From positions 248,001 through 312,000 of the forward strand of contig JALIZF010001699.1 of NCBI GenBank assembly GCA_029948255.1: a stretch of DNA of 64,000 nt. Direction: 5' to 3'. The stretch comes from Telmatactis stephensoni (lineage: Eukaryota > Cnidaria > Anthozoa > Actiniaria > Isophelliidae). Both the position numbers and the translations under genes were made by a program. Numbering within the stretch: the first letter of the stretch is position 1; each line of letters opens with the position of its first letter. The notes under the pieces were generated by a model. The model did no database searches and was not told the DNA's origin. It saw only the letters and a list, made by a program, of their open reading frames with translations. This document shows, piece by piece, positions 43,401 through 54,891 of the stretch.

Positions 43401-46400
43401 AAGCTCCCTGGAGCTTATTAAATTTTTCACGTCTAAAACGGGGCGCTTATTTGGGGGAAGCGCTTATTCAAAGGAGGCAATTATTCAGTGGGAGGAAACG
43501 TGTACACAACTGTCAAAGTATGCTTTCCTCTTAATATCAATAATATCAATGTTATACTACTACAACAGTACTGGTATTAGTATACTATAATGAGGTGTAA
43601 TTTTTTTTGTCCAAAGGGGGCGCTTATTCGGGGGAGGCGCTTATTCGAGTAAATACGGTATTGTAAGGAGATATTGCTGGGATGGTCACAAAATGAGGCA
43701 AATCACCAAGTTAAACAGCATAAATGTTTTTATGCAGTGACAGGATTTAGGCCCTGTAACAGGTCACATAGATCTGATTATACAACTTGCCAGTGAGATA
43801 TCTCTTAGAGTTGATTCCATAAAATGACATGTTTCCCACACCGATTCTGAAGTTCATTTACAAGTTATCAAATTGGTAACGAACTTGAAATTTCAGAGCC
43901 AACTTGGTTCAATGAAGTGTGACATGTTTACATCTAATCAAAGGCCCCTATGGCTAACTCGTGGATATAACGTGAATAGATATGTACCTAATAAAAGTAC
44001 CTAATAAATGTCCCACTGCGTACACTGCAAACTGCTTCACTCTATCATAACTTGAAATAATGTCGTGGATTGACCGAAATGACCACAGGAAGCCCAAGCA
44101 AAACATTTTAGTAAAATAACGAGTTTTCATTTGAAGACAAAAATTTCAATAAATCAATAATTTCTTTAGCGAAAAAGAGTCTTTAGCTATAAAAGAAGAA
44201 AAAAAATGTGTCAAAAAGAATAAAAAAGTGAAAAAAAATTGACCACCGCCTGGCCGAGACTCGAACTCCGGACCTTTCGTTTGACCATCCAGAAGTTGCA
44301 TGTCTTCGACTAGTAAATTTGGTGTATTTATTCAATGTGTGGTTACAAACAAAACAAATGCAAAAATGCTTCTCTCTGTAGCAAAACCGGTCGCTATAAA
44401 TATAAAAGAAATTGCTTCATAAAACACTAAGTAAGCCAATAAACTAACTCAATACGCCTTTTTGTTGCTGTTTTCGGCTAGCGGACTCGATGGCCTTCAT
44501 AGTCCAGACGCTGGGCTGGGCCCTCCTTCGCCGCTCCTCTTTTTTATATGGGCTTTCTGTGTCAATAAATCAATAATTTCTTTAGCTAAGAAAGAGTCAT
44601 TAGCTATAAAAGAAAAAAAATCTGTCAAAAAGAAAAAAAAAGTGAAAAAAAAAATTCACCGCTGTGCCGGGATTTGAACCCGAACCTTTCGCTTCGAAAG
44701 CCAAGGGCATATCCACTGGACCATCCAGAAGTTGATTGGTTTCGTCTGGTGAATTTTGTATATTTATTGTCAGAGTGTGGTTACAAAACAAATGCAAAAA
44801 TGCTTCTCTCTGTGCTCTGTAGCAAAATGCCGCTATAAATATAAAAGAAATTACTTTACAAAACACTAAGCCAATAAACTAACTCAATACGCCTTTTTGT
44901 TGCTGTTTTCGGCTAGCGGACTCGAGGCCTTCACGGCGGCGACCGCCGACTGCAGATTGCTTTCAAAATGTTTTCGTTTGTTTAACTTATCTACTTTGAC
45001 TGGCTTGTGATAATAGAGTACGAACACTAAAAGCTCGGATTACTTTGATGTTGCACTTAAAGAGATTTTTGTCGCTTAATAGCGATGCACAAAGTCCGTG
45101 GTTATCGACTGCAGGCGAGCGGAGTCGAGCGGAAACAGTCTCGTACCCAGACTCTAACGGGTATCTGCTAACACCTGAGTGAGCGAGTGACACCGAGTCC
45201 CCACAATAACTCCTTTCTATGCTTCGCATATCCACGAGTTAAAAATCAAATACTTACTGAAATTGCATTTAAAAAATTCCAAATTTCCCAAAAACCATGT
45301 TAGTAAAGCAGTTTGGAATATTATCATTTTTGAGAAATGTGGTATTTTTAGATGCAATTTTGTTTTAAAGTTTTAAAGTTCGTTTTAAAGTTCTTAGTCT
45401 GTTACTAACTTGGTAACCTGCAAATTAACTATGGAATCCATGTGCGAAAAGTTGTGTGAAATCAGCTGTAAATGTGCCCACAGATTCACTTATCTCTCTA
45501 TCCTGTCCCTGCAAACTTACTGCTTTGTGTGTAACATTAATTGCTGTTATACTAACTTAAAATGATGTGTACTAGGAATCTTCCAGCAAAGTCACCTACT
45601 GAAGAGAGGAAACACAGACAGCAATATGAAGCCATAGTTGCTCAAGCAAGGAAGAAAGGTCAAGGAGATTAAAACTGCTATTATTAGGTGGTCACAATGT
45701 GGTCATTGTACAGATGTGGTCATTGTACAAAGGTGGTCATTGTACAGAGGTGGTCATTGTACAGAGGTGGTCATTGTACAGAGGTGGTCATTGTACAGAG
45801 GTGGTCATTGTACAGAGGTGGTCATTGTACAGAGGTGGTCATTGTACAGAGGTGGTCATTGTACAGAGGTGGTCATTGTACAGAGGTGGTCATTGTACAG
45901 AGGTGGTCATTGTACAGAGGTGGTCATTGTACAGAGGTGGTCATTGTACAGAGGTGGTCATTGTACAGAGGTGGTCATTGTACAGAGGTGGTCATTGTAC
46001 AGAGGTGGTCATTGTACAGAGGTGGTCATTGTACAGAGGTGGTCATTGTACAGAGGTGATCATTGTATGGAGGTGGTCATTGTACAGAGGTGGTCATTGT
46101 ACAGAGGTGGTCATTTGTACAGAGGTGGTCATTGTAGAGAGGTGGTCATTGTACAGAGGTGGTCATTGTACAGAGGTGGTCATTGTACAGAGGTGGTCAT
46201 TGTACAGAGGTGGTCATTGTACAGAGGTGGTCATTGTACAGAGGTGGTCATTGTACAGAGGTGGTCATTGTACAGAGGTGGTCATTGTACAGAGGTGGTC
46301 ATTGTACAGAGGTGGTCATTGTACAGAGGTGGTCATTGTACAGAGGTGGTCATTGTACAGAGGTGGTCATTGTACAGAGGTGGTCATTGTACAGAGGTGG

Positions 46401-46909
46401 TCATTGTACAGAGGTGGTCATTGTACAGAGGTGGTCATTGTACAGAGGTGGTCATTGTACAGAGGTGGTCATTGTATGGAGGTGGTCATTGTACAGAGGT
46501 GGTCATTGTACAGAGGTGGTCATTGTAGAGAGGTGGTCATTGTACAGAGGTGGTCATTGTACAGAGGTGGTCATTGTACAGAGGTGGTCATTGTACAGAA
46601 ATGGTAATTGTACAGAGGTGGTCACTGTAGAGAGGCAGTCATTACCGGTAGTATATAGGAGACCATTATGAAGCAGTGGTCACTTAGTACGATTTAAAAA
46701 TCGTACTAGTATACATCTAGAGGTGACCAATACTGGAAGTTGCTCTTTCATAGTTGTACCTATTAAATCCACAGAACTAAAAGAAGTCAAGAAACAAGAA
46801 AAACAAATGAAAGAGAAAACTAAACAAGAGAAACTCATTGTTAATGCTGCTACAGTGTGGTCAAATGAGATTTTACCAAATTGGGAAACAACGTAAGAAA
46901 ATGTTCTTC

Positions 46910-46977
<68 letters not shown>

Positions 46978-49900
46978 TGGGATGTGAGACAGAAATTTAA
47001 ACTCTTTGAATTTCTGTTCTTTGCAGGAGAGGGTCTCGTAAAGCTAGAGACCTCTGGTGGCAAGGAATCCCTCCTAGTGTCCGAGGCAAAGTATGGAAGT
47101 TAGCTATTGGCAATGACTTACAGATTACTCATGGTAAGCTATAGCAATTAAAATTTTGTCTCAATTTCCTGTTATGAAGCTCTACAGCAATATCTCTTAC
47201 CCATGAAGTAATTGAACCATAGGAATGATCCATTAATTATGCCTCTGGTCACTGTTGCCTCTGGTTGCCTTGTTGTGGGTGAATGTAAACATGACCACAT
47301 CATACATGTAGAGTGAATCTAATATCTCAATTTTCTATGAACAGAATTATTTGAGATCTTCCAAGCCCACGCCTTTGAGAAACTCATTGTAACTCGTAAT
47401 AACAAGAAAAGGTTAAAAGAGGCCAAGTCTGTTGCAGAATTACCCACCAATAACTTCATTCCTGTAGTTAGTAGTGAGCATAAGGTAGAGCTTATCATGT
47501 TGGACGTCTCAAGGACTTTCCCCTCACTTTGTATATTTCAAGAGGTAGGTACATACTACTGTTGTAGCACCTTTAAACACATATTATACAATATATATAT
47601 AGTGGGTGAGTGGAGTGTCAATAAAATTATGATAGATGGATACTACAACTGTAGTACCTTCAGGGACTGGTCATTAAATGAACGGGTGTGGGTCACACAA
47701 TTTTGAACTTCTTAAAACAGGTGGTTTGTCTATAAAACTATACATTAGAGAGGATGTCATTTGCAAATCTTGCATGGAAACTGGGGAGGGTTTGTCACTT
47801 TTTCAACCTCGTTTTATACTGGACCACCACAACAGGAGCTCCTTCAAATCCAGTTATACCCCCCCTCCCCCTTTACTTTATGACCAATCCATTAACTACA
47901 TAATTTATATTTGTAGTGGGTGAGTTCAGTGTTTGAAAGATAGCAGGCCCACATTGGCAGAGCACTTTTGATTGCTCTAATTATCAATTAGACAACAGAA
48001 AGCTGCGCACCCATGGTGTTTTAGATGCACAAGAGAAAATATAAAGAGCGATTAACAAACGTAAGAGTGGCACGAGGCATAGCCGAGTGCGACTCTAGTT
48101 TGTTAAGAGTTCTTTCTATTTTCTCAAGTGCGTCTATAATACAATGGGCAAGTGGCTTTCTGTTGTCTAATTGATTTATAACAGAGCCTAGAACGTTAAA
48201 AACAGAGCCGTGCAACCCATGGAGAAATAGTTCATAGATTTTTCAGCCAATCAGAGCTCACGTTATATGTGTCGCCATCTTAAAAATGAACGATTTGAAA
48301 AAGACGATGAGGAAGATAGTGCGGGCATAGTGCAGCCCATGGGCAAATAGTTCATAGCTTTCTGGCCAATCAGAGCACACGTAAGATTGTAGCTATGTTA
48401 TAATATTGATTTAATGCAGTAGCCATGTAAAGTTGGCATAGACTGGAGTTTCTAATGATACATGGTACTCTATTCACAGGGTGGCCCATTTCATGACTTG
48501 TTACACAGCATATTAGGAGCTTATACATGTTACAGACCAGATGTAGGATATGTAAGTATATACATGCATAAATTATAGGAATATCCTTTTGGGGACAGAA
48601 GTCACAGTATTTTGACTACTTCTACAGTCAAACTAGGAAAACCATGAACACTTAAAATATGTCTGGAATGTCCATTGCATTGTAAATAATCACATATGCA
48701 AGCCAGCCTTGAAACTACACCTAAATCATGCTTGATCAGTCTTGCACCAAAAATTATTTGCCATTTATTTTGGAACTTGATTTTTGTATTATTTTAACAG
48801 GAGCTAGATTTACAAGAACACATTGAACATTCCAGATATATTTCTGGTGTTCATTCTTAGTTTGACAGTAATGTGGTTGTTATTGAAATTTTAGGTTCAA
48901 GGTATGTCATTCATAGCTGCTGTTCTACTTCTCAACATGGACCCTCCAGATGCATTCATTTGTTTTGCTAACCTACTCAACAAACCCTGTCAACTGGTGT
49001 TCTTTAGAGTAGATCATCCAATGGTAAGCCTTGGTTAATACTATGCTAATCATTTATGACAACTAATTATAGGCTGAATGGGCTGTGCAAATTATGATAA
49101 TAGGGGTAAAAAGCATGTGTTGCCATGCTCACCTGGATAAGATGCAGCCATCTTTAAGGATCATTTTCAAAATTTCCAGTGAGCATCTCCACTCTTCTAG
49201 ATACATACATAGGAGGTCCCCCAAACCCCCACCCCCCACCCCAGGAAAGAAGTGTTTGATAATCTTTGCATTTATTGCACAAATCAGGGCACATGGAAAG
49301 GTATTCGAGGGCATTTATCTTATTTTAGAGCCCTAAAAGGGAAACTGCATAATTGGGCACTTATATGTATAGGGAGGGCTTTTCACTCACTGACAGATGA
49401 GTGACTCAGAGGAGATACAGGATGTGTCAGCCAATATGTCTGAAGACAGCCAACTATTTTTTGTATTTTGTGCATTGAATAAAAGAAATCTAGCCACTAA
49501 TCTTCTTGGGCCAGTTACATAAAACTTAACATTGGATATAACTGTTACCTTGTCAGATGTTTAGCCTTTTAAACCACCCTTTTAAACCACTGTCAGTAAT
49601 GTCTGACGTTAACAGAACTTTACATCTGTTACATTTTATGCAATAGATTTCACGGCAGCCATGTTTGTGGTCATAATAATAGACCTTTTCTCCCAAGAGA
49701 AATGAAATCTTTTGTCATACAAAAACCTTCTATATTGTACTTTCCCACAAACATGGCTGCCATGAAACCCCTCTATTGGACCCTGGTCTCTTTCTGGGTT
49801 AAAACATTGGTGGTCAAAGCCCCACCTGGCCAATCATCCACATTGCCTTTCTATTTCTTTCAGATGAAGGCCTACTTTGCAACATTCGAAATCTTATTGG

Positions 49901-52900
49901 ATGAGTTTCTTCCAAAGATAGCTAGTCTGTTTGTGGAGGAAAACTTTTCACCAGATATGTATCTGATAGACTGGTATGTATTTAAACCAAACAAGTAATT
50001 CACATACATAAAATTGATAATTTAATCTTTTATTCTTGTACTTATTGTGTTTTAGGATCTTCACACTATTTAGCAAGTCCCTTCCTCTAGATTTGGCTTG
50101 TCGAGTGTGGGATGTCTTCTGTAGGGATGGAGATGACTTTTTGTTCCGTACAGCTTTAGGTAAGCTCTTAAAGCATAGCAACTCCCATTAAAGTTGTTTT
50201 CCATTTAGTGGAACCAACCGGCCAGAACGGCCTGATTTCTTAGGACTGATTCCAGCCAGAGCTAGGAATTGATATGTACCATTATTTTAAGAACTGTCCG
50301 TTCTGGCCTGTTGGTTCCACTAAATGGAAAACACCCTAAATAACAAATTCTAAACACAACCCCATCGTAAAATACTGTTGCTCAACTCTTTTCTACACTG
50401 TTTTTGTGAGTGACAAGCTGGGTTTGGCCACTATTCAGGAGGGGGTGCACCATCATATAAATTGGATATTTTGGAAAAATATTGAGAAAAAATCTCCTAC
50501 ATAGGTGGCTATGTTTTCCATGCATTTTCCAAAATTGCTGGTGTATATACAATTTTTTTTCATACTTAAAGTGCATTTATAACATAACTCTTATATAACG
50601 CGCGCTCTGATTGGCTGAAAACCCGTGTTTGATGAGAGTATCAAACACGCTCACGTCAATTTGTTTTTTTTTCGCCGGTGTTTTCTTTTTCCTTTTTTCG
50701 TCTATTTGCGTGTTAGTTATTTTATAAAAGAAACAAAACAACAACAACAACACTTTATTATACTCTCAGTCTTACTACTACATAGTTATCTGAAAGAAAT
50801 TAAATGTTTAGGGATACCAACTTCCAAAAATAACTTAATAACTTAAATAAAAGCTAAAAATGCTTGGAAGTTGCATGGATTGCATTATGAAATTAAAACT
50901 TGTTATTGAGTTGGAACTAATTTACATAAATAATTTCGTATGAATAGATTATTACAGGTACTGTACATGTATACATTCATTATTTATAAATACAAAAATA
51001 AATAGGATTTACAATTACACACAAAAATAAAGACAAAAAGGAAAGAAAAAGAAAAAAGGAGCACAGGATCATCAGTCTTATTATCTTATAAACGTATACA
51101 CCTATTTCAAAAAAGGTTGTCACCGCTAAGAGCGATAGGCGATAGGTAATAGGTCATTCCAAGACCGCAAAGCACTATTGATTTCTAATTGATTTACATA
51201 TTAATAATATACATGCAAAAAATTCTCGATGCTGATTGGCTAAGAGCAGTGCTGTTTCGAGGAAATTTAGTGCAGAAAAAAGGAAAAAGGAAATTTAGTG
51301 CAAATTTCTTTCAGCAGAAAACATTCAAAATGCGCTAAAACTTCAAATTCTTCTTTTTATTCATCAAAGAAACAATTTATAAAACACTTTTAGCGGGATT
51401 TGTTTCCAAAATTGTCGAAAATATGCAAGAAAAATGTCAAAAAGTGCCCAAGTTTCGGGTGAAAAGTTTTGAATTTTTTCCTTGAGCGCGCGCTTGGTGA
51501 CGACATCGTCAGGTCACTTTCGAACACTGAGCGCGCGCTAACCTGATTTTTCAACTGAAAAGCTACAGAAAACTTGAAAAAGTTTGCTTGAATTTTTGCA
51601 TGTATATTATTAAAAGGAAATAATATGGTTTACTCGTGCAATTTAGAATAAATTTGACTCGTGAGTTTTCAAAGAGCACAAATTGCACTCGCCCTACGGG
51701 CTCGTGCAATTTTGAACTCTTTGAAAACTCACTCGTGCAAATTTATTCTAAATTGCACTCGTAACCATATTATTTCCTATACGAATAGCCAAATATTTGA
51801 TGGAAGAGTGTAAAGAAAGATTTAGGATGGCTCAATTAAGAAATCAATAGTGCTTTGCGGTCTTGGAATGACCTATTACCTATCGCCTATCGCTCTTAGC
51901 GGTGACGACCTTTTTTGAAATAGGTGTATGTAGTTTTGACAATACAAAAGCTAATACTTGCAAATAATTTCATCTTTAATCTTTTTCTTAAACTGATTAA
52001 GAGATATTTTCTGATTAAGAAATATTTTTTGTTTTTATAAATTTGAAATTATCAATTATTAGGAGATGTCTTGACAATTTTACAAGCCCTCAAAGTTAAA
52101 CCATTTGCCTTCAATAAGTGGTCATTTTGTAGAAAATGGCGGTGAAGGAAAGTTATCTTGGTACCAAAAGGTTGTTTATCAACATAGCTTTCTAGTTATC
52201 CACTATTCTTTATCCAAATTCTGCAACCAAAATATCAGTTTGGCTGCAAATGAAATAGATCTGATGGCGTACAAAATGGTCAATTTTAATCCTAGACATT
52301 TCTAACTTTGGAATCGTGTATTGAAGACAGTAAATTTTAAAAAAAGACAGAAAGGCAATTTTCCCTTCATATCCACTTTTACCTCTGTATAAAACGTACG
52401 CGCGTATCTCTTTTCTGGCGGATATAAACATGCTGAGAGTTTTAGAGCAAGAGAAAGTAAGCTTAGGAACAGATAGAGAAGAGGCAAAGCAAATTGATTC
52501 CCATTTTATTTAGAGTGCTCTCAAAGTGTATGTCACAGTACAGAGATGACGCATGTTTTATATTGCTTTTATAAAATATTTTCTGGCGTTTTCACGCGTG
52601 CGTTTCTATTTGACGTAAAGGTGCCGTAATACGGACAACAACATTTCGCGCAACGTTATGTTGCAAGTTGCATAATTGTTCGTTTTACCATCTCGCGCGC
52701 ACCAAAATTTCTGTGGCATGAAGTAGAAGCAGTGTCTATACTTTCTGCAACAAGGAAAATTTGTTGCGCACGAGGTGTAATACGAGCAACATTTTTGCCC
52801 TGCAACTTGCAACGTAACAATATTGCGCGAAATGTTGCACAATTTCGTTGCCCGTATTACCGTACCTTAAACACGTTGGCAAAGCCAATCAGTGCACACA

Positions 52901-53170
52901 TTACACCTTAAACATTTGATAAATGTATTAACAATTTTACCTTGAATTTTTTCAGGAATTCTCAAGTATTACCAGACTGACTTGATGGGAATGGATTTTA
53001 TACACCTTGGACAATTTCTTAGTAAATTACCTGATGACATTTCTGCAAATAAGCTCTTTGACTGCATTGCATCAGTTAACTTGAGTCGTCAAAAGTTTAA
53101 CCAGATTCTAACCCAACAAAAAGAGCTTGCAACACAAATTAAATCTGTAACAGCCTCAGCAGGAAAATAA
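40423..53170 (+). CDS. TBC1D12/TBC1D14-type Rab GTPase-activating protein, 741 aa, 12 exons
   Basis: TBC1D12/14 proteins regulate Rab-dependent recycling-endosome traffic and autophagosome formation. Exons: 40423-41288, 41511-41599, 43135-43267, 45576-45658, 46775-46892, 47027-47133, 47345-47544, 48480-48551, 48895-49023, 49864-49973, 50056-50159, 52956-53170; all phases match (2226 nt). Residues 1-~300 are Ser/Glu-rich and disordered. [20 protein letters not shown], a charged helix and NEILPNWET precede the TBC domain (~436-700), with [14 protein letters not shown], the arginine-finger motif IMLDVSR (Arg ~522), [15 protein letters not shown], the glutamine-finger YVQG (Gln ~558), [23 protein letters not shown] and [16 protein letters not shown]. 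Both catalytic fingers are present, so GAP activity is expected. Vertebrate paralogues cannot be told apart here; this is probably the pre-duplication form. Confidence 0.92.
41690..41886. repeat. 197-bp foldback in TBC1D intron 2
   Basis: agcctgccgcacacgtgagg at the left faces aacgtgtgcggcgggctt at the right, and ggaaactgcc faces ggcagtttcc. Non-coding. Confidence 0.75.
41945..42330. repeat. Two adjacent copies of the dispersed ~150-bp repeat
   Basis: Copy at about 41945-42110 (begins agggcagttttcatttgagt, ends cagtcatataaaaaccattct) and copy at 42201-42330 (begins agagcagttttcatatgagt, ends cactcatacaaaaactgctct). Each has inverted ends. They are in the same direction and about 90 bp apart. 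Confidence 0.8.
43382..43661. mobile_element. 280-bp foldback with 'ccgtatttactc' ends
   Basis: cccgtatttactcaaataag at the left and cttattcgagtaaatacgg at the right are inverted copies. Inside, gcgcttatttgggg and gcgcttattcggggg recur. This is a compact non-autonomous element in TBC1D intron 3. Confidence 0.8.
44148..44960 (-). repeat. Tandem direct duplication of a ~400-bp tRNA-derived element
   Basis: Copy 1 (about 44148-44545) and copy 2 (about 44563-44955) run in the same direction and share aataaatcaataatttcttt, atgcaaaaatgcttctctct, aataaactaactcaatacgc and ttttcggctagcggactcga. Read on the minus strand, copy 2 contains a tRNA-like head: ggatggtccagtggatatg (A box) and ggttcgggttcaaatccc (B box). 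Copy 1 has a shortened head. The tail end is A/T-rich with aaaaaagtgaaaaaaaa. Lies in TBC1D intron 3. Confidence 0.7.
45695..46640 (+). repeat. 17-bp minisatellite (unit gtggtcattgtacagag), about 55 copies
   Basis: Almost perfect 17-bp repeats over 940 bp in intron 4 of the TBC1D gene, with rare variants (gatcattgtatgga, catttgtacag, gtagagagg). Because 17 is not divisible by three, all plus-strand frames stay open and give ORFs of 123-302 codons that are artefacts. The homogeneity points to recent or ongoing expansion. Confidence 0.97.
46908..46977 (+). repeat. (gtt)n microsatellite
   Basis: About 22 gtt triplets starting 16 bp after the donor of TBC1D exon 5. A poly-Asn ORF on the other strand is an artefact. 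Confidence 0.9.
47980..48178. repeat. ~200-bp foldback in TBC1D intron 7
   Basis: tcaattagacaacagaaagc at the left is mirrored by gctttctgttgtctaattga at the right, with ttttagatgcac facing gtgcgtctataa. After it, two related pieces (caacccatggagaaatagtt near 48211 and cagcccatgggcaaatagtt near 48333) form a direct repeat. Confidence 0.75.
50193..50336. repeat. 144-bp foldback in TBC1D intron 11
   Basis: gttgttttccatttagtgga faces tccactaaatggaaaacacc, and the arms continue through accaaccggccagaacgg and ctgttggttcc. Non-coding. Confidence 0.85.
50582..50737. repeat. Dispersed repeat 'ttatataacg…gctctgattggctg', copy B
   Basis: Nearly identical to 27003-27165, with the same orientation. Lies in TBC1D intron 11. 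Confidence 0.8.
51096..51929. mobile_element. 834-bp foldback, 'acacctatttc' family, long member
   Basis: atacacctatttcaaaaaag opens the left arm and tttttgaaataggtgtat closes the right. The arms also share gcgataggcgataggtaata and agcactattgatttct with their complements. A second inverted pair is nested inside (about 51210-51780, ggaaataatatggtt / aaccatattatttcc). No transposase. Compare the 262-bp relative at 21160. Confidence 0.85.
52618..52868. mobile_element. 251-bp foldback, 'ggtaatacgggcaac' family
   Basis: The left end aaggtgccgtaatacgg pairs with ccgtattaccgtacctt at the right. Both arms contain caacatttcgcgcaa-type words. It ends 87 bp before the last TBC1D exon. Decayed relatives occur in the HSPA12-like intron. 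Confidence 0.75.
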
Positions 53171-53990
53171 GGAAAAAGAATTCTCCTACTCCTTCTGGAA
53201 AATTACCTTCACACTTCTCACACAAAATTCAAATTTCTTTATGCGCAGCATCATTCTGGCTGAAAGAAGTAACTACTTTTCTTGCATTTGCTTTCTTTCT
53301 TTTCAACAACCTACCAATTGGGGTTGTCCATGATACTGCGCATTTTCGAATAATTGTGATGAAACTGTACTATCCGATGTGCCAAAGACGAAAGACTGTC
53401 TTTCCAACCAGTTGGTTTTCAAGAATTTGTATTTTGGCGCCAAAAATTGCAAGTTGGCGCGCGCGCGTCATTTTTCAAGACATGTACTGTGCACTTTTCT
53501 TTATTTTCTTCCTTTTATTGTCTCTAAAAATCTTCTTTCTTTTTCTTTTTTTTTCTTTCTTTTTCTTTTTTTACGTAAAAGTGGTGGTGGGATGTGTTTT
53601 TCGTTAACTTATTCATACAAAACAAGTAGACAATGATTTAAGGCAATTCTCCGCTCATGGCTGAAAATATTGGCAGCGAGCGAGCGAGTACTCGCTGCGA
53701 GTAATGTAAATAGTTCAAATTTTTCCAACTTTTTTAGCGAGTACTCGCTGCGAGTGCTTTCAGCTGACTTTATTCTCGATTGTACAACATTCCACGTAGT
53801 GATGACATTTATTTTTTGTATGTAAATGTATAAATTACAGTGGCTGGCATATATTCGTTGACTTTTTACTCATTTTGCTTTATATGAAATATTGATAATG
53901 AAGAAGAGGGGCCTGAAAAACTATCAAATCAAAAATTATTCGAATCGATTGAATATTTGTAAATATATATTATCACAAAATAAATGCAAT
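53171..53990 (+). other. TBC1D12/14 3' UTR and poly(A) signal
   Basis: AATAAA at 53979-53984 is a likely poly(A) signal, giving a 3' UTR of about 800 bp that includes a (t)-rich stretch (53515-53575) and a small repeat of gcgagtactcgctgcgagt near 53685 and 53738. No ORF of interest. Confidence 0.5.
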
Positions 53991-53994
53991 ACCA

Positions 53995-54570
53995 AAGTGA
54001 TTTATTGTATTAAATTAGCAATTACTCGGACGTCATCAATAGAATTTAATCGTGCGCCGTAATGACATTTATTCAGTTTTCAAACATTCTGGCATCAATA
54101 GACTTTCTTTCCGCGCTGCATGTGTTTGAAGCAGATGATAATCTTTTAATAGAACGTTGTTTTCACATAACTTACTTTTAGATAGAAATGAGTAAAATAA
54201 TGATAGCATGTTAATGATGTAAACGAAACCGCACGCATGGCACGCATCAGGTTGACAAGGTGGCTCTGCAAGGTTTCACTTACGACGCTTTGCAAATGAT
54301 TCGGAATTATTACGTCATCAATAGACTTCATTACGCGTTCTGTTGTGAAGCAAATGATGATTTATTCAATTCGGAATTATTACGTCATCAATAGACTTCA
54401 TTATACGCGTTCTGTTGTAAGCAAATGATAATTCCTTTAATTTGGAATTATTACGTCAATAGACTTCATTACGCGTTCTGTTGTGAAAAAAAATGATAAT
54501 TTATTCAATTTGCAATTATTACGTCATCAATAGACTTCATTACGCGCTTTGTTGTGAAGCAAATGGCTGA
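53995..54570. repeat. Tandem repeats of a ~70-bp 'ttacgtcatcaatagacttc' unit
   Basis: attattacgtcatcaatagac followed by ttcattacgcgttctgttgt and caaatgataat recurs at about 54307, 54368, 54447 and 54516. Less regular copies occur back to 54000. The region lies between the 3' ends of the TBC1D and LamG-D8C-PAN genes. Confidence 0.75.
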
Positions 54571-54891
54571 TGATAATGCAAAGGACTTGCTTAAGCCGGC
54601 GTGCAGCATGTTTTTTTTCGCGCCTGTGCAGAGAAAAATTGTAGTGTCTATCATTTACACTGCGACATTCAGTACAAAACATTGAGGAGAAAATTTCGAA
54701 CTTTGCAACTTCCCGCAACAAAATTTTTGTTGTGCGAAATCGTTGCTGTTGTTGTTGCCAGACACGATACACTCAAAATTGCGTTGTCAGCGCGAGAAAA
54801 AATTGCAGCGTGTATCGCTGGCTTTACGTCCTTTGTTGTGAGAGGAATTTCACAATTCATAAAAACGCCTTGAAAGTGGGATCAATATCCA

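Noticed and set aside
44600..44866. A functional tRNA gene on the minus strand near 44640-44740
   Set aside because: A and B boxes are visible, but the anticodon stem has mismatches, the acceptor stem does not close well, and the unit is duplicated with a SINE-like body.
45638..46671. ORFs of up to 302 codons with repeated [17 protein letters not shown]
   Set aside because: They are the other 17-bp minisatellite in intron 4 of the TBC1D gene; the coding exons on both sides splice around it in matching phase.
46680..47063. Minus-strand ORF with poly-Asn
   Set aside because: Translation of the (gtt)n tract and antisense of TBC1D exons 5 and 6.
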